Positions 22,865 through 34,592 of a stretch of DNA of 64,000 bases are shown piece after piece. Each line of letters starts with the position of its first letter. Position 1 is the first letter of the stretch. The translations under genes and the position numbers were made by a program. The notes beneath the pieces are model-generated. The model was not told where the DNA came from, made no database searches, and saw nothing but the letters and a program-made list of their open reading frames with translations. Source of the DNA: Spirometra erinaceieuropaei (Eukaryota; Platyhelminthes; Cestoda; Diphyllobothriidea; Diphyllobothriidae). The stretch spans positions 1,088,202 to 1,152,201 of the forward strand of contig CACRXP010000141.1 of assembly GCA_902702965.1 (NCBI GenBank), given 5' to 3'.

Positions 22865-23066
22865 ATTTACTCCAAGTTCGCACACTACTTTCTTCGAAAA
22901 TTAAACAAGGCAAGTTGAAACTGGAATTCATATACCAGAAAACACACGGGAAAAGTCGGGGGACTCACTGATTGACTGAACCCATCGCAGCTGCGTCAGG
23001 CAGCGGCACAGGATCGATGAAACACGCGTGTCTGAACTTTTAGCTAATACCTGTGTTGTTAGCACG
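22865..23066 (+). mobile_element. Family A hammerhead element, decayed copy A4
   Basis: TTACTCCAAGTTCGCA begins the body; the ribozyme is damaged (CTGATTGA, with an inserted base) but GAAACACGCGTGT and TTTTAGCTAATACCTGTG remain. Fold-back G1 begins at its right edge. Confidence 0.5.
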
Positions 23067-24106
23067 GTAAAGTGGGCTAACTCATGAAATCTCAACAGAA
23101 ATTCCGAAATGCATTTTCGTTTCGAAAAGATAACTTATGTAGAATTGTAAAACCAATCATCATGCAACATAATTCTATAATAATTCAGTTACCCCAGGAC
23201 GCCGGCTTTTGAACAAACGTCTTTCCGGAGGTATCCAAAAACCATACTCCGTAAAAATGACTACTTAAATTGCATGCATTTTTTCATTGGTTTTCGATGC
23301 CCTTAAAGGTTCAATTATATTTCACGGAAAACACGCACAAACATATTCATTCTTTTACTGATTCAAGAGAAAATTACGTCTTCTTTTAACTTTATACTCG
23401 AAGAAAGGCTATAATTTGGCAGAGAATGACGTCTTCGTCACATTTTACACCGTAAGGAAGGATATACTTCGGTTTTAAAAAAATTCAAAACTATGCGATT
23501 TTTAAGACAATTAAGTGTCCCTTCATAAAATCTCATGTCTTAGCATTTACAAATGTTGCTTGTAAATTTTACAGTATGTCTCAAATCCACTGCTAGAATT
23601 TATGAATTATATGGTCTCCTCTTACTAGCGTATAGAATATGTATGATTTTCGTACGCGGAAAATATACAACTTATAGCTTATAAATCCTGAATGCAGGTG
23701 TAACGGCAGATCGGGTTCAAAATTATTCGGAAAACGGAAAAATTGTTTAAACCAAACTATACTCTTCCTTTAAGTATAAAATTGGAAAAATAACGTAATT
23801 TTCTGTCGAATGAGTAAAAATCTGAATATTTTATGCATGTTTTCCATGAAATATAATTGCATTTTAAGGGCATTGAGAATCGATGGGGAAATGCCTGTTA
23901 ACTAAGTAGTCATTTTTACAGGGTGTTGTCTTTGCATGCGTTCGGAAAGAAGTTCGTTCAAGAGCCGGCATCCTGGAGTAACTGAATTACCACGTGACTA
24001 TGTTGCACGGTAATTAATACTACAACCCTACATAAGTAACCTTTTCGAATCGAAAACGCACTTCAGAATTTCGATTAACATTTCATGCGTTAGCAAATCT
24101 ACGGTA
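23063..24106. mobile_element. Fold-back element G1
   Basis: Second fold-back subfamily: left GGGCTAACTCATGAAAT, GAAATGCATTTTCGTTTCGA, ATGACTACTTAAATTGCATG; right GCCTGTTAACTAAGTAGTCA to AACATTTCATGCGTTAGCAA and CTACGGTA. Ends are one base away from TACAGT. Arms about 330-380 bp. Confidence 0.75.
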
Positions 24107-24994
24107 TATTGCGTAAGCAGCTGTTTCATAGTCGTTACCGATTCTCAGTGCGTCTTGGGCCACGCTAATTGAGGCATGCAAGCAAGTCATATGGTAGCCA
24201 CAATTTGCTGGCCGCTTTACTCCGGATTGCCTAAGTATCCGATTACTAAAGGCTGCAATGTACCAGAGATGAGACAGGTCCACCTGTTTACGGTTCCTAG
24301 GATGCTACCATTTCGACCCCAGCGTTCCAGTTTGTAGTGGACAGCCATAATGGCTACGTCGTGCCTCTCGCTAGCGCCTGCACCTACGTCCCAGCGACAG
24401 CCTGCTATGGCACGCACGTCTGCCCGGCTTCGATTAGTCTCGTTGCAATTCACTGTCTGCACCACGCATTCGGTCAATTCTCTGCCTGCACCACGCGAGG
24501 CTTGTCACTACCTTCGCGTGTGCTCGGAGCCAATCAACGCAACTCCTATCGCTGATTGGTAAGACAGGTGGGCACAGTCCAGAACAATAAAGTAAACAAT
24601 TTACAGCGACACTTTTGCAACGGCGACCTTCGGCGACACAGGGCTCGTCGCTCTTGCGGACGCCGCCTCCGCGGCGCCGGATACTTCCTCGTCCGATTGC
24701 CAACTTTCCCCTTCACTATTCTGTACAGAATAAAGTGTCCTAACCAAATGGCGTCCTGCTTCTAACAACTTGGGATCTGGCCTGAAGTTGTGGTGTACTG
24801 AGCGTACACCATCACCGCTTAGCCGCTACAAGTTTTGGCCTACATGACCGCATCGCGTATGTACACGATTAAAAATCAGCGGTACGCCGACTGTTTTCGG
24901 AGAGGACTCGGAAAATACATGCTTTCACAACCCTAAAAGCCAGAGAGGCGGACATCAAACGTGTCCTACCACCCCACCCCCGCCACAGGGACAG

Positions 24995-25425
24995 GTCGCG
25001 GGATCGAGCCCCGAGTGTTCCACACTTCGGGGTTGGGTAAGACTGGCTGACGACAGCTACTCAGCCAGAAATGGCCATCCCAGTCTCCCGTATCTTTGTC
25101 GGTAATGTAATCTCTGCCTATATTACGCGCCATTGCGCGACTGTTGGTTGGGCTTGAGAGAGAGAGCCGTAAGGCACAACGGGACGATTGAGTTCCGTAA
25201 CACGGTCGGTGAGCGCCCCTCTACCATTGTGCATTCCCGATCGAAACCAACAGGACAAGGGGCCCGTGGCCCAGTGGTTAGAGGCGTAGGACTTCTAACG
25301 AACAGGTAGCGGGATCGAGCCCCAAGTGTTCCACACTCCGGCGTCGGGTATGACTGGCTGACGACGGCTAATAACCCAGAAACGGCCATTCCAGTCTCTA
25401 CTGTCTTTGTCGATAATGCTATTCT
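24995..25425 (+). mobile_element. Two SINE D copies in tandem
   Basis: Two head-to-tail units, each with GCGGGATCGAGCCCC, TTCCACACT-CGG, GACTGGCTGACGAC and the GTCGGTAAT-type end, joined by the GGCTTGAGAGAGAGAGCC linker. The second has a good A-box (GTGGCCCAGTGGTTAGAG). Confidence 0.65.
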
Positions 25426-25689
25426 ACGACTGATCTTATCCGATCGGCTGAAAGGGTGAACGACTAAAAGGGGAGAGATTGCGGTTTGTGAGGCGCCATG
25501 TTTGCGCTTGCAACACCACGTGCCCTCTTGGAAATGTTGACCTGATTTCGTGTAAGTGTGCGGGAGATGATGCCTTCAACAGCTGGCCTGGACGACAGGG
25601 TGGGGTGAGCTCAGCGGGTGGTGTGGGGATCAATCGAACACTGTCCGCCTAACACACACACGCGCACACACGAGTCGTTTACGCCCAGT

Positions 25690-26080
25690 CAGAGCACTAC
25701 CAGTGCGTGCATATGTTTATGAGCAGCACCAGTTGACGCCATCCACAACCTGAACAGTTGGGTTTCCGAACCACCTCCATTTCCACCTCCCCTGTCCCGG
25801 CTTGTAAAGGGCCCGCAAGCGTGCACGATTGCGGCATGTTTTCACGGCGCGGCTGCGCCTGTCAGGATGAACGATAGTCTCCTCCACCCCCCCCCCCGCC
25901 CCCTGCACCTGACGCGGTCCAATCAGAACGCTGCTACCAGATCCAACTGTTGCAAAGCAGATGTGGCGACGCGACGGGCATGTGCCCCTGCCACCTGCTC
26001 CTGGATCAATCTGAACGACGTTCGGCGATTATGTAATTATCGCGCTCCTCCTCCCCCCTCCCCCCTGTCCCACACATGGT
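25690..26080 (+). repeat. Dispersed GC-rich repeat C, copy 1
   Basis: GCAAGCGTGCACGATTGCGG, TCCAATCAGAACGCTGCTAC, CAGATCCAACTGTTGCA and CAATCTGAACGACGTTCG all recur inverted at 57570-57850. Function unknown. Confidence 0.5.
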
Positions 26081-27068
26081 GAGAAGAAGCGCGTCTGTCC
26101 CTCCAGGCCTTCAAGGGATGGCAAATGCGAATGAAGCGTGGGCAGATGACAGATGGGGAAGGCTGTTAAAAGTTGTCGATGCGCCTCCTGCTCAGTGCAG
26201 GGCCAGAGCAGCCAGACCCAGTTCGCGGGTGGGATTTTCTATAGGAGCTAATCGCTCACGCCTCTGAGGAGGTTGACTGACGATAATGGAGCAAGGGAAA
26301 CCGGCATATTTAGTTCTAGCTTTTTTTGCTGTCTGCGGGTACCCGGGGATCGAACTCTCTGAGCATTGAGCACCAAGTCAAGCTCATACGAGGCGTCGCT
26401 CACTTATGTGTCTTGGTTGCGGGACGAAGTACGACAGTTCATTCCCGAGTTCCCCCGGCATTCACCAGGCAAACGTAGTAAGTAATCGGCAAACTGGAAT
26501 AGTTACCTTTGGCTTATTTGCCAGACTAAAACGGAACCACCGCAATGCGCCACACAATCAGGGCGAATACAGTTAATGTCCTAGCTCATGAAATGTCTCG
26601 AAATTTTCTGAGTGTAGAATCCAGCACAGTTTTCCAGGGTTTCGTGTTATCCTTGACTTTTTTGAGTTAAATGCCATGGGGTTCAACAAGAGATACTGGA
26701 TTTTGCTTGATTTCACCAATGGGGACATCGTATGTAACTGTCACCTCTGTATGACGAAGTTAATGTCGCAGTTGCCTGCTGATCACGAAACAGGATGCGG
26801 GGGGAAGAAAATACTGTCGACCTCACGACGCGGAGTTAGTTATGAGAATGCTGGTGTACTTTTGGGTGACTACTTGCCATGCTGGGACTGCCCACAGCAC
26901 GTGTTGGGCGACCCGTGGTATGCCTTCAGGAGACCTTTACCATCGTCATATGGGCTTGCGGCATACGTCCAGATTCATCACTGGCGCGTGGGAGAGGAAA
27001 GAAAGTGTGAGATCGATCTTCTTGTGAGCCTGCGTATGAGGATGTTGTTTTTTCCTAAAAAAAGGAAC

Positions 27069-27644
27069 TAGAGTAGTTGGACGAACTCGTGAAATGTCGA
27101 CCGAAATTTCGAAATGCGTTCTCGTTTCGAAAAGATTAATTAGGTAGGGTTGCAACAATAATCATAATCCAGCATAATTATATAACTATCCAGTTACCTC
27201 AGGGTGCCTTCTTTCGAACGAACTTATTTTCAACTGCATGCAAGATCTACACTCCGCGAAAAGTGACTACTTACAATGCTTTTGAAAACCAAATAATACC
27301 TTTTTTCGAGCACAAAATTGAAAGAAGACGTACTTTTCTACGGAATGAGCAAAAGAATGAATATTTTTATGCATGTTTTCCATGAAATATAATTGGACAT
27401 TTAGGGGCATCGAAAATCAAAGAGACGAATTCATGCTACTTAAGTAGTCATTTTTGCAGAGTATAGTTTATGCATGCAACCGGAAGGCAGTTCTTTCAAA
27501 AGCCGGTATCCTGAGGTAACTGAATTATTATAGAATTATACTGCAGACTGATTAGTTTTACAAGCCTACCTAATTAATCTCTTCGAAACTAGAACGCATT
27601 TCGGAATTTCGGTTGACATTTCATGAGTTAGCCCCCCTACTGTA
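27069..27644. mobile_element. Short fold-back element G2
   Basis: Left AACTCGTGAAATGTCGACCG and TTCTCGTTTCGAAAAG; right GGTTGACATTTCATGAGTTA followed by CTACTGTA. At 576 bp it is an internally deleted copy, and most of the central part is gone. Confidence 0.7.
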
Positions 27645-27794
27645 TGACATTGTGGGAAAGCATAAATCAAAGGTTGAGTAACAGAAGGCGGATGTAATGT
27701 AAATTTTTTTTTCTTAAGGCGGGAGGGCAGAAAGATTAGGTGGTCGGCATTCCAAGATTAAATTTACTGTGCAATAATTACAAGTGATCCACCG

Positions 27795-28045
27795 AGGGGT
27801 TATGACGCAGATCTCTTGTGTTGGTTGAAATCCTGGTTATTTGTTGTATGGACCAGGGGGTGTGGTGGAACTCCAAGGTGAGGATCCGTCCAAGCCATCC
27901 ACCTGCGGCCTCTCTCGTCTCCGGTCTTCTTGACTCTGGCTTGACACCGGGCTCGGACGAGGGAGGAGGAGAGAGTGTAGGTAGATGCTACGCAAGTCTA
28001 CTGGCACTATAAACCCCTGCGTAAGTCACCGTCCCTGCTCCCATT
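27795..28045 (-). mobile_element. SINE B4
   Basis: The inverse of the B order: GAAATCCTGGTTATTTGTTG, GGACCAGGGGGTGTGGTGGA, GGTCTTCTTGACTCTGGCTT, GATGCTACGCAAGTCTACTG. It abuts fold-back G3, whose outer left end is missing. Confidence 0.6.
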
Positions 28046-28051
28046 GCCGTT

Positions 28052-29197
28052 GTCAACCAAAATTTCGAAATGCGTTCTCGTTTCGAAAAGATAAATTAAG
28101 TAGTGTTGTAAAACTAATCATGATGCAGCATAAATCTATAATGATTCAGTTACCTCAGGGTGTCGGCTTTCGAAAGAACTTATTTTAGACTGCATGCAAG
28201 ATCTATACTCTGCAAAAATGACTACTTAAGTAACATGAAATTTTCTCCTTGATTCTCGATGACCTTGAAAATTCAATTACATTTCATGGAAAACATGCAT
28301 AAAAATACTCAGTCTTTTACTTATTCGGTAGAAAATCACGTCTTCTTCCAATTTCCTACTCAAAAGAAGAGTATAATTCGGTTTTAAAAAACCTTTATAA
28401 TTCCCGAATAATTTTGAACCCGACCTGCTGTTACACTTACATTCAGGGTTTCAAAACTACAAGCTGTATATTTTCCTGTACGGAAAACCACGCATTTCTC
28501 TACGGTGTTAAGAAGAAACCATATGAGGTTCATAAAATTAAGCAGTGGATTTGAGTAATATTGTTAACTGTACAAGCCACGTTCGTAAATGCAGATACAT
28601 GACGTTTCATGAACGGCCATTTAACGGTATTAAAAACTTTCACAATTAGAAACATGTTTAAAACCGAATTATACTCTTCTTTTGAGTATGAAATTGGAAG
28701 AAGACGTGATTTTCTACCGAATAAGTAAAAGAGTGAATATTTCTATGCATGTTTTCCATGAAATATAATTGAATTTTCAAGGGCATCGAAAATCAATGAG
28801 AAAATTGCATGCTACTTAAGTAGTCATTTTTTGCAGAGGATAGATCTTGCATGCAGCCGAAAATAAGTTCTTTCGAAAGCCGACACCCTGAGGTAACTGG
28901 ATAATTCATATTGACCCAACTGTGAAAAACTCCGGCGCCTCGGTGGGATTCGAACCCACGCAGTAAGGGGGAGGCTTTAGCGCAGCCAACGCTCTAACCA
29001 CCTGAGCTACGAGGCCCCCCCCCCGGAGTCAATATGAATTATTCAAAGTCTGCCAAAATACCAATGAACTGGATAATTATAGATTTATGCTGCATCATGG
29101 TTAGTTTTACAACACTACTTAATCTATCTTTTCGAGACGAGAATGCATTTCGAAATTTTGGTTGACATTTCATGAGTTAGCACATCTACTTTAGGTT
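28052..29197. mobile_element. Fold-back element G3, carrying SINE T2
   Basis: Left arm begins GTCAACCAAAATTTCGAAAT (outermost bases missing where it meets SINE B4); right arm ends GGTTGACATTTCATGAGTTA-GCACATCTACTTTA. A 160-bp tRNA-like SINE sits in the right arm with a 12-bp target duplication. Confidence 0.75.
28907..29066 (-). mobile_element. tRNA-like SINE T2 with 12-bp target duplication
   Basis: A 160-bp insertion into fold-back G3, flanked by AACTGGATAATT at 28895-28906 and 29067-29078. Minus strand reads GGCCTCGTAGCTCAGGTGGT, TAGAGCGTTGGCTGCGC, GGGTTCGAATCCCACC, GAGGCGCCGGAG. This is the best proof that family T retrotransposes. Confidence 0.8.
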
Positions 29198-29459
29198 GTC
29201 TAGAGAACTATTTCAGACGAAAAAGTCGAAAGCCATTTCACAGGAAGTGACAAACAAGCGAGAATTGACTGGCGATGTGATTTCGCACTACTACGGCCAT
29301 ATGCTAAAGCCGCTGATTTACAAACTATGTTTAAAGGAACGCGGAAAAAAACTGATTAATGACTGCCGTACATAAAAGAAAGGCGAGGTAAAGGAGCAGG
29401 TCAGACCGACTTCTAGTCAACAAATCAGGGGTTGTAAAACCCAGGGCTAGATATGGCGG

Positions 29460-29645
29460 GATGCATTAGGTTGGGTGGATAACTTGACCGAATTGTGATT
29501 AAACTCGCGTCGTCCGACGGGGCCTCGTAGCTCAAGTGGTTAGAGCGTTGGCTGTACTAAAGCCTTTCTCTTACTGCGTGTGTCCAAATTCTACCGAGGC
29601 GCCGAGTTTTCCATAGTTGTGTCAATATGAATTATTCATACTCTG
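29460..29645 (+). mobile_element. tRNA-like SINE T3
   Basis: Same order as T1b: TTGACCGAATTGTGATTAAA, GGCCTCGTAGCTCAAGTGGT, TAGAGCGTTGGCTGTAC, then GTCCAAATTCTACCGAGG, CGAGTTTTCC and GTCAATATGAATTATTC. The B-box is mutated (TCCAAATTC). Confidence 0.6.
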
Positions 29646-29719
29646 CTAAAACATCCATGAATAAGCCTTTCCAGTCTCTCCAATCTTTGTCGGTAAGATT
29701 ATTCCGTCTAACGGAACGA

Positions 29720-31085
29720 ATGTGTCCCGTAACGAGATTGATTAGTACCTCCCTGTCACATACACTCATTTGTACGGCCACTCTGTTGTACAGTTTTAGA
29801 ACGGAACCTAAAAATAAGCAAATATAGCATAAAAGGCACCAGTATAAAGAGAAAAATAAGTTCTTTCATATGCAGCAGCATAATTATCACTGCTTTCAGG
29901 TAAGTGAAAAAGTTGATAAAACGTCCTTCTTCCTACTGAAAATGGGCAAATTACTCAGGCATCTGTCAAAGATATATCTAATTGAACCTCTTTTTAGAGA
30001 GGTAACTTATTAAAAAAGTTTTTTTAATTGGTCCAAAGCATATTCATTGCCGAAGTTTGTTGTGGACACTCACCTTCTCAACGATTAGTTTTCCTGTTTG
30101 GGTGGGTCATCTGCACCGGATAGAATGTTCAAGACTTTGCTGAATCAGTAAATGCTTTCACTAAGTATCTCATTTCCAAGGTTTCAACAAACACATAGAA
30201 CAAAATCTACATTTATGGGCAGTTGACTAAAATCACTGAGAATCGCTGGTTCGGGGACGATCATCCTGCCCCAACACCAGAAATAACTATAAAGAAATTT
30301 CACGACAGGCAAATTTTCTTAATATACACCAAATTGCATGCTTACGATTGCGCCTGATAATTCTGTTTAAATTTATTAACTCCTGAAAGGCCTATCGACA
30401 TGAAACCTTATGAAAATTTAAATTTGCTAGCCACTGGCCGTGCTGTCAGAATGTTTTCTTTTGAAAAATTTTATTTCTGGGACGTTCCTATCGGCAAAAT
30501 CGTGAGAAACCCGTTTGCCTTAGTAACCTGCGTCTCAAACAATATGAACGTTAAAGAACTAGCCAATTTTCGTGAAACGGTGTTGGAATCTATACTCACA
30601 CTGTAGGAACTGTTCGTTAACTTGCGTATCGGACATTGCACTAATTAGTATACGAGTTTTCACTAAGAGGTAATATTCGGACGTCATTCTACGCGTGCTG
30701 CTTATTTACTGGGTTGTTTGTATGGACAAACTTCGTGTACATCAAAAACTTAGATATACTCAGATGCAAAGATTTTTGATGTTTTCGGAATTTTCGCTCT
30801 TCTAAAAAATCGTGATTTCCACACAATCAGATATTACTTACAATAAATCTTTCATATTTTTAACCCAATTAGAGTCGTTCACGACGAATTCGGTAGTTTT
30901 GTCCAATTGTTTTTGCCTGTTTGCGAGTGATTAGCAATATGTCGCAAATTTCGGCTCCTTTCATGAAATTGGCCACATCTAGTTTATACGTCCAGAAGGA
31001 GAGTACCGACAAAGGTAACTGAGGTTTGAGCAGGCCTTCCGAGTTCCGGCTAACTCTTCATGCGATAGACTAGTCGCCGTATAAA
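29720..31085. other. AT-rich stretch without recognisable feature
   Basis: Repeats known from elsewhere in the window were not seen here; frames are short. It may be single-copy intergenic or intronic DNA. Confidence 0.4.
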
Positions 31086-31089
31086 CAGC

Positions 31090-31190
31090 GAGATGGGTGT
31101 CGACAGAGGTAAGGGGGGCTGGGATGGCAGTTTCTGCCCTACTAGGCGTCATCAGTCAGCCCTAACCAATCCCAGGTTTAGGAGCACCCG
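31090..31190 (-). mobile_element. SINE D 3' fragment
   Basis: GGGGCTGGGATGGCAGTTTC, CTACTAGGCGTCATCAGTCA and CCAGGTTTAGGAGCACCCG follow the inverse D order at low similarity. Confidence 0.4.
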
Positions 31191-31361
31191 AAATGACAGT
31201 TAGATCGTCACAGACGATGACATTAGCCGACGCCCCCACCGACGCATGAATTAACGAACTTACGAACGATCTACTACACTCTCTCCTCCCACATGAGCTG
31301 GCCAAAGGTGGGTATGGGGCAGTTGGGGACAGAACTACGCTTGCTTCACTCCATCCAGTCT

Positions 31362-32968
31362 CCACTCCGAGTGACCGATCTCAAGAAATGTTGGCCAAAA
31401 TTCTGAAATGCGTTTTCGATTACGAAGGAGTACTTAGGTGGCGTCGTAGGAAGAATTATCATGCAGCATAATTCCCTGGTATTACAGACTCGCCAGGATG
31501 TTGGCTTCTGAATGCCCTTCATTTCGACCTCCTGTAAATCCTGAGGCGAGGATTTGTGCAGATCGATAAAGAGCTGTTCGAAAAAAACCTACGGGGCATT
31601 CGTCCGGTCTCACTTAGAGTATGCAGTCCAGGCCTGGCGACCGTGGTTGTAGAAAGACTATCAACGACTGGAAAAAGTGCAGGCGATGGCTACGAAGATG
31701 GTTAAGAATCTGCCTTACGAAACCAGGCCGACCGAACTAAATCTGTTTCCTCTCAATTTCAGGCAATTGCGCGGCGATCTCATTCAAACCTACAGGATTG
31801 TCAGAGGCCGTGAGTGTGCCCTAGACTTTGGTGAATTCTTCGAATTGGCCGGGACAGACCGTCTGCGTGGTCATCCCTTTAAACTGTAGAGGAAGCTGGC
31901 TAATTCGGACGTCCGACAGAACGTCTTCTCTCACAGGGTCATCGGGGCATGGAACGGACTGCCTGATGCGGTGGTTCTTTCCGAAAGTGTTGAATCCTTT
32001 AAATGTACACTAGATGTTCATTTGTTGAGAAAGTACTGTACATATAATAATGATTGTTTTAGCGGCGGCAGTTTGCGCCTGGCTCACACTTACCACTAAC
32101 TTTTGAATTTCCGCATTTGTTGATGTAATTGCTGATTTTATTGCTGTTTATCGATATGAATATGGAGCTCAAGGGCGAAAGCCTCGTTACCATAATAAAC
32201 CGATTTAAAAACGGCACTCTGTAAAAAATTGCTACTTGAGTGGCACGCATTTTTCGCATTCATTTTTGATGCTCTTTTACATATATTTTCTAGAAAACAT
32301 GCACGAAAATATACCTTCTTTTAAGCATTTGGTAGAGAATCCGTCGTCTTCAGATTTTATGCTCGAAGGGAGGGTATATTCAGGTTTTGAAAAAGTTTTG
32401 CCATTCCCGAATAATTTTGAGCCTGATCAGCCGTTGCGTTAGCGTTTACCGGTTTCAGCCTACAATGTGTATATTTTCCGCGTACGGAAAATTCCTCTGT
32501 GCCTTTAAGAATATGCCGTATAGAGTTAATAAAATATTGCAATGGATACGGACTTTGTTGTACACTTCGTGGGGAGCATTAATAAACTCACAGGTACGAT
32601 GCTATATAAATGGAAATCACACGGTCTTAAAAAGCTCATAACTAGAAACTTTTCAAAAACCAAAAGGCACTGTTTCTTCGAGAACAAAATGTGAGCACAA
32701 TGTTATTTTTCGTCAAATGAGTAAAAGAAAACATATTTTGCGATGCTTTCTATGAAATATGTTTGAATTTAAAAGGTCCTCGAAAATCGAGGCGAAAAAT
32801 ATGTGCTACTTAAGTAGCCATTTTTTACAGAGTGCCGTTTTTGCAGGAGGTCGAAATGCAGTGCATTCAGAAGCCAACATCTTGGCGAGTCTGAAATACC
32901 GTGGGATTCAGCCGCGGGATAATTTTTCGTACGATTCCAGCATTTCATGAGACCGGCCACTCACTATA
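31362..32968. mobile_element. Fold-back element F3, split by LINE fragment L1
   Basis: Left arm from GTGACCGATCTCAAGAAATG (31371) to CCTCCTGTAAA near 31540; the family sequence resumes with ACTCTGTAAAAAATTGC at about 32217 and runs to CATTTCATGAGACCGGCCAC. The gap is filled by reverse-transcriptase sequence, which shows LINE insertion after the fold-back formed. Confidence 0.7.
31545..32208 (+). pseudogene. LINE fragment L1, C-terminal part of a jockey/RTE-like reverse transcriptase
   Basis: The frame reads FVRSHLEYAVQAW, LEKVQAMATKMVKN, LPYETRPTELNLFPLNFRQL, RGDLIQTYRIVRGRE and then, after an in-frame TAG at 31887, FSHRVIGAWNGLP. This is the region just downstream of the catalytic palm in jockey/CR1-like polyproteins. 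An earlier TAG also follows FVRSHLEYAVQAWRPWL. It is 5'-truncated, ends in AATAAACCGATT, and lies inside fold-back F3. Confidence 0.75.
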
Positions 32969-33094
32969 TATCGGATTACAGTAAAACTGGCTTGCAACCC
33001 ACATGAGCGAGAACGACTCAGAGGCCGCATTAAGATGCAGTCACTGAAGCCTGACCCGTACTTCCGGGAAGAACCGAGCTACCCCCCTAAGTTC

Positions 33095-33200
33095 GAAGTC
33101 ACTACTCTTTGCGCGCGTTAGTGGATCCAAGTGCGTCAGATTTATCATGGTGGGGAAAATGTGCTGAGGATGGATTCTCCGGTATCGGCCCCATTCTATC
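33095..33200 (+). repeat. Dispersed repeat E, copy 2
   Basis: GTGGATCCAAGTGCGTCAGA, TTTATCATGGTGGGGAAAAT and GAGGATGGATTCTCCGGTAT follow the family order. Confidence 0.4.
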
Positions 33201-33894
33201 TTGCCTCTCCCTTGTACAGGCTGACGGTCGGAGCCTGTCAAGCAGCCGGTGATGGCTGACAGAGTTAGACGTGTGCTACACATACCATCCGGTACCCACT
33301 TGATAGATCAGGTTTCACTGAATGACAAGTTTCCCACGCAGACCTACATATGTGCATGTTCACACGCATGCGACGTTTCGCCCACCCGTACTGAAAAGGT
33401 GGATTGCATGTATGTCGCAGGAGTGGAGTGAGATGTGTTGCGGAGTGTGCGTGTGTGGGCAGGGGGGGGGGGGAGTTGGGTTGTTGTGACCTGGAAGACT
33501 ACCGACCAAGGGGATAACTCGGTCCTCCTCACAGGACGGAGAATCAGGCTGCAGTGGCTTCTTCTGGATGTGGTTCCCGTGACACGCTCACTCAGATGGG
33601 TTCCAAGTCGTTCCTGTGAAAACCCGATCAATCGTGTGAATGTCGGGTCACGTGTGTTGTACGTGTAGACGATATGTTTGGCATTGGCAGTCACTGTGTC
33701 CGAGTCCACATCGGGTAGTCTTGGCACCCTCCTGCCATCAGAGCCCGGCAAGTGAGGGAGGAGAAAGTGCGGCAGTTACCGCACAAGTCTGTCCCGAACA
33801 TAAACTGATTCACGCGTAAACCACCGTTCTGCGTCCGCATGTTGCGATGCAAACAGTGCGCATCGTCCGCGATGGTCAAACCGTCGGGAGATGT

Positions 33895-34290
33895 TGTTTT
33901 GCCAATGGAAACGAAGAGACTAGTCCCGGGAAGCAGTCTTGAAGAAGGAGACACGATCGCTGGGACAAGAGCTTTATTAGCTTGACGTTTCGGATTCCTT
34001 CACGAACCCATAATCAGAGACAAAGCAGACACGGGTGGGTTCATCCATAAGGGGCTGCAGTATTTATAGGATGCAGTAGACATGCTACCGCATACCTATG
34101 AACATTCACGGTCCCCCCCCCGCCCCCTTCATCAGGGATCGTTGCACTTGGTGTGCTGACTGTTTGCTGGTCGACATTCGCGTTGTTAACTGAAGCAATT
34201 TCATCACGTGTGTTGGATGTTGGTGTGATGATTTCTCGACCATCTGACGCGCTGACCCTGGTGTTGGGGAAAGTGTTTACCTTCTTCAAG
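33895..34290 (-). mobile_element. Family P fragment with TATA-like box and one-base-defective hammerhead
   Basis: On the minus strand the order is: a short open frame (34289-34041) of unknown origin, CCTATAAATACTGCAG, CACCCGTGTCTGC, the hammerhead (CTGATTA, stem II GGGTTC/GAATCC, GAAACGTC), then TAATAAAGCTCTTGTCCCAG. Only G8 of the core is changed (to T). A TATA-like box about 50 bases before the ribozyme is shared with the 2.4-kb and 18.4-kb copies, which hints at a promoter placed as in Penelope pLTRs. Confidence 0.55.
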
Positions 34291-34294
34291 ATGT

Positions 34295-34592
34295 TGTTTT
34301 GTTCCTTTTTTAATTTCCTCAGAGATTAACTGCTAACTTGGAGTAAGTCAGTTTGAGCTAAGGTTTAAAGGCATAGACCGAAATTTGGCGTATGAATGCT
34401 CGGGCCGATGTCCATCAACCACAGCGGGATAACCGCGTCATATTCATTAACTACCGAAAAGCAGCAAGTAGTATATATTGAGGTCACAGGATACCAAACT
34501 AGCAGCACAGGTACTAACTAAAGGCCCAAACACGTGTTTCGCTGATATTCTGCCACTGCATAGCGCAGCTTCGAGGGGTTCGACTTATAAGA
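34295..34592 (-). mobile_element. Family A hammerhead element, copy A5
   Basis: Minus-strand order: GTCGAACCCCTCGAAGCTGC, ATATCAGCGAAACACGTG, GTTAGTACCTGTGCTG, ATATATACTACTTGCTGC, ACGCGGTTATCCC, TTCGGTCTATGCC, ACTCCAAGTTAGCAG. This is the longest view of the family body in the window. The start of the core is lost (TTATAAG in place of CTGATGAG). Confidence 0.55.

Noticed and set aside
26335..26400. tRNA-like stretch on the minus strand (GAGTTCGATCCCCGGG)
   Set aside because: A-box and anticodon arm could not be fitted; a SINE trace at best.
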